Shown here: positions 5,355-8,100 of the stretch, piece after piece
Position numbering within the stretch: position 1 is the stretch's first letter
Layout: every line of letters starts with the position of its first letter
NCBI GenBank assembly: GCA_021828345.1
Contig: JAJZJI010000052.1
Span: forward strand, 1-8,100
Direction: 5' to 3'
DNA length: 8,100 nucleotides
Source: Microcaldota archaeon
Lineage (GTDB): Archaea; Micrarchaeota; Micrarchaeia; Micrarchaeales; Micrarchaeaceae
Translations under genes and position numbers: made by a program
The notes under the pieces: generated by a model
Seen by the model: only the letters and a program-made list of their open reading frames with translations
What the model was told of the DNA's origin: nothing
Database searches by the model: none

Positions 5355-7958
5355 TTAATTATCTCTTTTTTTAATTAAAATTTTATTAAAATATGGAATA
5401 TAGAGAAAGATGATGAGTAGAAGAATCCCTAAACCTATAAATGTCATATATTCTCCTATTATAAAATTATCAGGTTGATATTTTAATTGAATTTTATTAT
5501 TTATTTCATTTACTTTGATTCCATCAAAAATCCCATTTGTTCTAAAAATTGGGATTTGCTTATTGTTATCATATGCTTTCCATCCAGGGTAATATATTTC
5601 TGATATAGATACAAATGCGCTCTTTCTGGTTGGATCTGATACATTGAAATTTATACTATTTCCTTTAATATTATAATCTGAAATTTTTGCTTTTGCGTTG
5701 TTTGATATATTTTTTGCACTTGTTACTGCAAAGCTTTGATGTTTTGTATTTTCAATCATTGTGATTTGATTATTTTCTCCTTGCATGTTCCCTTTTAGAT
5801 TTTTTGGGATACTTACTATTGGTATTGGATTTTTTATTTTGTATACAATGAAGGATGGAATTTTTGTAGATAATAATTTGTGAAGCGATGAGTTTTCTTT
5901 ATTTGTTAAAACCTTGTAATACTTAAAATATTTTTTTAAAGTGGATCCTTTTTTCCCATTCCCCATATATTTTTTTAAGTCTGATACAAATGTTTTATTG
6001 GAGTACTTAATATCACTAGATTTATATATATATGCTAGATAATATAGAGGTTTTGTAAATTTATGCCCTAGGTTATTTTCTTTCTCAAAAGTAGTTACTA
6101 ATTTATCAAATTTACTATTTCTAGTATTTGATACTTTAGTAAAATTCAGCGGTGGTGATTGATAGGGGTGTAAGAGTATGTAGTTTATTGCTGCTAATCT
6201 TAGGAGTTCCACAGAATTTTTATTAACATCTGAAGATACAAAATATATATTTTGTAGTTTGTGTCCAATAGCTTTAAAGTATTTTGTGTATGTATTTGGT
6301 ATCACAGGATCATATCCTTGAAATTCATTAAAGTTTGATAGCACATTTACATCTGGTGGTGCAATATTGAAAGTTGACATTCTATAATTTTTATTTTTAA
6401 ATAATGCTATATATTTATTTTCAGGTTTAAATATACCTGTATTTGATAATGGAACAAATTGCCAATATGAGAAGAATATATAAACTAGAGGAAACATAGA
6501 AATTATTATTATGGCAGTAGACAAGACAATTTTTTTTGTTTGTATTTTAAACTTTTTTATATATATGACCAATAGAATAACTATTGCAAGGATAGCAAAT
6601 AAAATGTCTTCCTTTATTATACTTTTTAGAGATTGAGAGATTATATTAAATGATGGAACATGGATAGTGAATAATCGTAGTATTAATAGGGATGATATTA
6701 ATATTATTATAATTGCAAATATTAATGTATATTTTTTTATTTTTTTGAAATTGTTACCTAGTGCATTAAATAGACTTTCTATTCCTATGGCAACAAGAAT
6801 CGCATAAAATATTGGTATTACTGCTATGATTCTATGGTGAAGAGTATCCTTTAGTAATGGAAGATCTACAAGATAAGATATCAATGGTATGTTTACTGCA
6901 ATACCTATAATGATTATTAAAAGAGATGATATCCATATTGTTATTTTTCTTTTTTCTTTATTAACAAAAGCGAGTATACCAAGATAAAATGCAGGAAGTG
7001 CTATAAAAAAAGAAGTTTCAGTGAAATTATAATTTATCAATGTTAGTGCATTTGACCATGGTACTCCGAATATCCCAGGATAAAGGAATTTTATAAGATA
7101 AATGGAACTTATTGCATCATATGTGCTATGAATTGTTCTGATATGAAAATAGAATGATCTTAGAAGATCAATTACTGCAGGATACCATTGTATTCCAGAA
7201 ATGAGTGTTCCTAAAATTATACCTAAAAACAAAAATTTGAAGCTTTTGATGTAAAATTTTTTTTCTCGTATCATGAGTGAAATAAGGTAAAGAACGCTTA
7301 CAAGGAGTAAAATAAGTGTCATCTCTATGTTGCCAGATAGACCTATAAATGCTGTTACTATACTAGATATTAATACTAATGTTTTCCTACTAAATTCTTC
7401 TCGTATTGTTTTTTCTATTGTAAAAAGAACAAATGGGAATATAGACATAATTGTTGCAAGTGGCCACAAAAGCCATCCAATCATAAATCCATTAAATGCA
7501 ATAAGTAGTGATCCAAGAATTCTTGATGTAGAATTTTTTGAATATAATGATATTAGAAAATATCCACCAACTGCCATAAGAATAATTTCTAGAAATACTG
7601 ATATGTTGATCACTAGAACTGGTGAGAATAAAAAGAATAGTGGAAATTCTAATGGATAATATGGGTGTGATTGATCATTACCTAATAGTGGCATTCCTGC
7701 CAAATTTTGAAATTGCCATAATGGATTGTATCCAGATCTTAATGCATTTTCTATTTCTAGGGCCCATGGAAATGTATTATACAGGACGTCTCCATCTGTT
7801 ATAGTTTTTCCATTAGATTTAACACCTTTCACATTTTTATATAATGGAGTCACCTTATATATATTAGCTGGAAATATAACCTTTCCTGATAATAATGGTA
7901 AAAATACAATGCAAGATAAGAAGACAATGGTTGATATTTCAATAAGTGTTTTTTTCAT
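5355..7958 (-). CDS. YfhO-family polytopic membrane protein (probable GT-C-type glycosyltransferase)
   Basis: The protein has 867 residues, in the usual size range for YfhO. After a first membrane helix (about 7-24) comes the large first external loop typical of the family: D-G-D-V-L-Y-N-T-F-P-W at 55-65, then N-P-L-W-Q-F and G-M-P-L-L-G-N-D near 78-95. About a dozen further hydrophobic segments lie between 104 and 500. An extracytoplasmic domain spans about 500-830, with the family hallmarks P-P-D-V-N-V-L, G-Y-D-P at 548-551, and Y-Y-P-G-W-K-A-Y near 789-796. A last helix (about 836-857) is followed by a basic tail, K-K-R-D-N. In Bacillus, YfhO adds sugars from an undecaprenyl-phosphate carrier to lipoteichoic acid outside the membrane. 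Transfer of a lipid-linked sugar to an envelope polymer or protein is the likely role here, but donor and acceptor are unknown. The partner GT2 synthase and flippase are not in this window. It has its own promoter at 7978-8006, and the short leader lacks a Shine-Dalgarno. Confidence 0.92.
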   Translation of the reverse strand: MKKTLIEISTIVFLSCIVFLPLLSGKVIFPANIYKVTPLYKNVKGVKSNGKTITDGDVLYNTFPWALEIENALRSGYNPLWQFQNLAGMPLLGNDQSHPYYPLEFPLFFLFSPVLVINISVFLEIILMAVGGYFLISLYSKNSTSRILGSLLIAFNGFMIGWLLWPLATIMSIFPFVLFTIEKTIREEFSRKTLVLISSIVTAFIGLSGNIEMTLILLLVSVLYLISLMIREKKFYIKSFKFLFLGIILGTLISGIQWYPAVIDLLRSFYFHIRTIHSTYDAISSIYLIKFLYPGIFGVPWSNALTLINYNFTETSFFIALPAFYLGILAFVNKEKRKITIWISSLLIIIIGIAVNIPLISYLVDLPLLKDTLHHRIIAVIPIFYAILVAIGIESLFNALGNNFKKIKKYTLIFAIIIILISSLLILRLFTIHVPSFNIISQSLKSIIKEDILFAILAIVILLVIYIKKFKIQTKKIVLSTAIIIISMFPLVYIFFSYWQFVPLSNTGIFKPENKYIALFKNKNYRMSTFNIAPPDVNVLSNFNEFQGYDPVIPNTYTKYFKAIGHKLQNIYFVSSDVNKNSVELLRLAAINYILLHPYQSPPLNFTKVSNTRNSKFDKLVTTFEKENNLGHKFTKPLYYLAYIYKSSDIKYSNKTFVSDLKKYMGNGKKGSTLKKYFKYYKVLTNKENSSLHKLLSTKIPSFIVYKIKNPIPIVSIPKNLKGNMQGENNQITMIENTKHQSFAVTSAKNISNNAKAKISDYNIKGNSINFNVSDPTRKSAFVSISEIYYPGWKAYDNNKQIPIFRTNGIFDGIKVNEINNKIQLKYQPDNFIIGEYMTFIGLGILLLIIFLYIPYFNKILIKKRDN

Positions 7959-7977
7959 AGCTATGTAATGTTGTTAT

Positions 7978-8006
7978 ATTATAACTTATTTCGCGTGTAT
8001 TGTAAT
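7978..8006 (-). promoter_or_regulatory. Probable promoter of the YfhO-family gene
   Basis: On the minus strand a perfect TATAAT (7978-7983) follows ATTACA (8001-8006; 4 of 6 positions match TTGACA) at a 17-base spacing. One base over, TTACAA gives a 16-base spacing. The predicted start near 7971 leaves about 12 bases before the ATG at 7958. The -35 region overlaps that of the divergent candidate promoter. Confidence 0.6.
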
Positions 8007-8028
8007 AATTATATTATAGTTTTACAAT
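8000..8028 (+). promoter_or_regulatory. Candidate divergent promoter for the right-edge gene
   Basis: On the plus strand TTGTAA (8000-8005; 4 of 6 positions) and TACAAT (8023-8028; 5 of 6) are 17 bases apart. Transcription would begin near 8035, next to the ATG at 8036, implying a leaderless message. In such AT-rich sequence a chance match is possible; the placement beside an open frame is the main support. Confidence 0.4.
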
Positions 8029-8035
8029 GTTTCTA

Positions 8036-8100
8036 ATGGATATAGAAAATGAACAAAATAATGATAATGTAGTAAGTAACAAGATCTCTATTTCAGAGAT
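8036..8100 (+). CDS. Possible start of a divergent gene, cut by window end
   Basis: An open frame begins with ATG at 8036 and runs 21 codons to the edge without a stop (M-D-I-E-N-E-Q-N-N-D, then V-V-S-N-K-I-S-I-S-E). Its first codon positions are almost all purines (18 of 21) and third positions are mostly A or T, the pattern expected of real coding sequence in this genome. The acidic, polar start has no signal peptide, unlike the other genes here. It is too short to assign a family. The rival reading is the opposite strand, where a frame also stays open from the edge to a TAA at 8014-8016 and would encode a hydrophobic C terminus; its codon pattern is poorer. Confidence 0.4.
   Translation, partial: MDIENEQNNDNVVSNKISISE

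Noticed and set aside
5345..5395. AT-rich near-palindromic run at the end of the YfhO gene, considered as a terminator
   Set aside because: The A/T-only self-complementarity is inside the coding region and expected in this composition; no GC stem followed by a T-run is present.
7327..7968. Three overlapping plus-strand open frames
   Set aside because: They are antisense to the N-terminal half of the YfhO gene, and none has independent coding signs or a promoter.
8084..8100. Perfect 6-bp inverted repeat (ATCTCT / AGAGAT) with 5-base loop
   Set aside because: It has a weak AT-rich stem and no following T-run within the window, and it lies in a probable coding start; likely chance, though the edge prevents a full view.

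Overview
This is a strongly AT-rich bacterial segment. Four long minus-strand genes fill nearly all of it, and a possible divergent gene begins at the right edge. Reading in the direction of transcription (right to left), the order is: a YfhO-type polytopic membrane protein (5355-7958); a secreted coiled-coil protein with a C-terminal C39-like cysteine peptidase domain (4088-5284); a secreted GH18-family (chitinase-like) protein (1837-3981); and a secreted subtilisin-family (S8) serine protease (1-1832) that runs off the left edge. No gap between genes exceeds about 110 bases, apart from the intergenic and partial-gene stretch at the right end.

The theme is the cell envelope and its exterior. 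All four proteins carry either a signal peptide or many membrane segments. The GH18 protein and the protease lie 4 bases apart and probably share one mRNA. Both end in the same 41-46 residue repeat (core Y-Y-I-x-T-x-D-G-A-V-Y-T-F-G-D-A-Q-F-F-G-S-M), tandemly repeated six times in the GH18 protein and at least four times in the visible part of the protease. This shared tail is the most distinctive feature of the window. It looks like a beta-propeller or similar beta-repeat module that could target two different exoenzymes to the same surface or partner.

Expression signals are readable. The GH18 gene has a good sigma70-like promoter (TTGACC-17-TATATT), which also shows that the longest possible start at 4014 is wrong and that 3981 is right. 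A divergent promoter pair with an overlapping -35 region lies at 7978-8028. None of the start codons is preceded by a recognisable Shine-Dalgarno sequence, and predicted leaders are very short (about 0-13 nt), which suggests leaderless or SD-independent initiation.

The organism cannot be named from this window. Standard stop codons and TGG-only tryptophan are consistent with genetic code 11. Signal peptides, a CwlO/PcsB-like coiled coil and YfhO fit a Gram-positive-type or other single-membrane lineage. Repeats of this style (a Y-T-F-G-D-A type core) are known to me mainly from actinobacterial secreted proteins, so a low-GC actinobacterium-like or candidate-phylum bacterium is a reasonable guess, held loosely. 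I see no mobile element, CRISPR array, tRNA, rRNA or convincing terminator.
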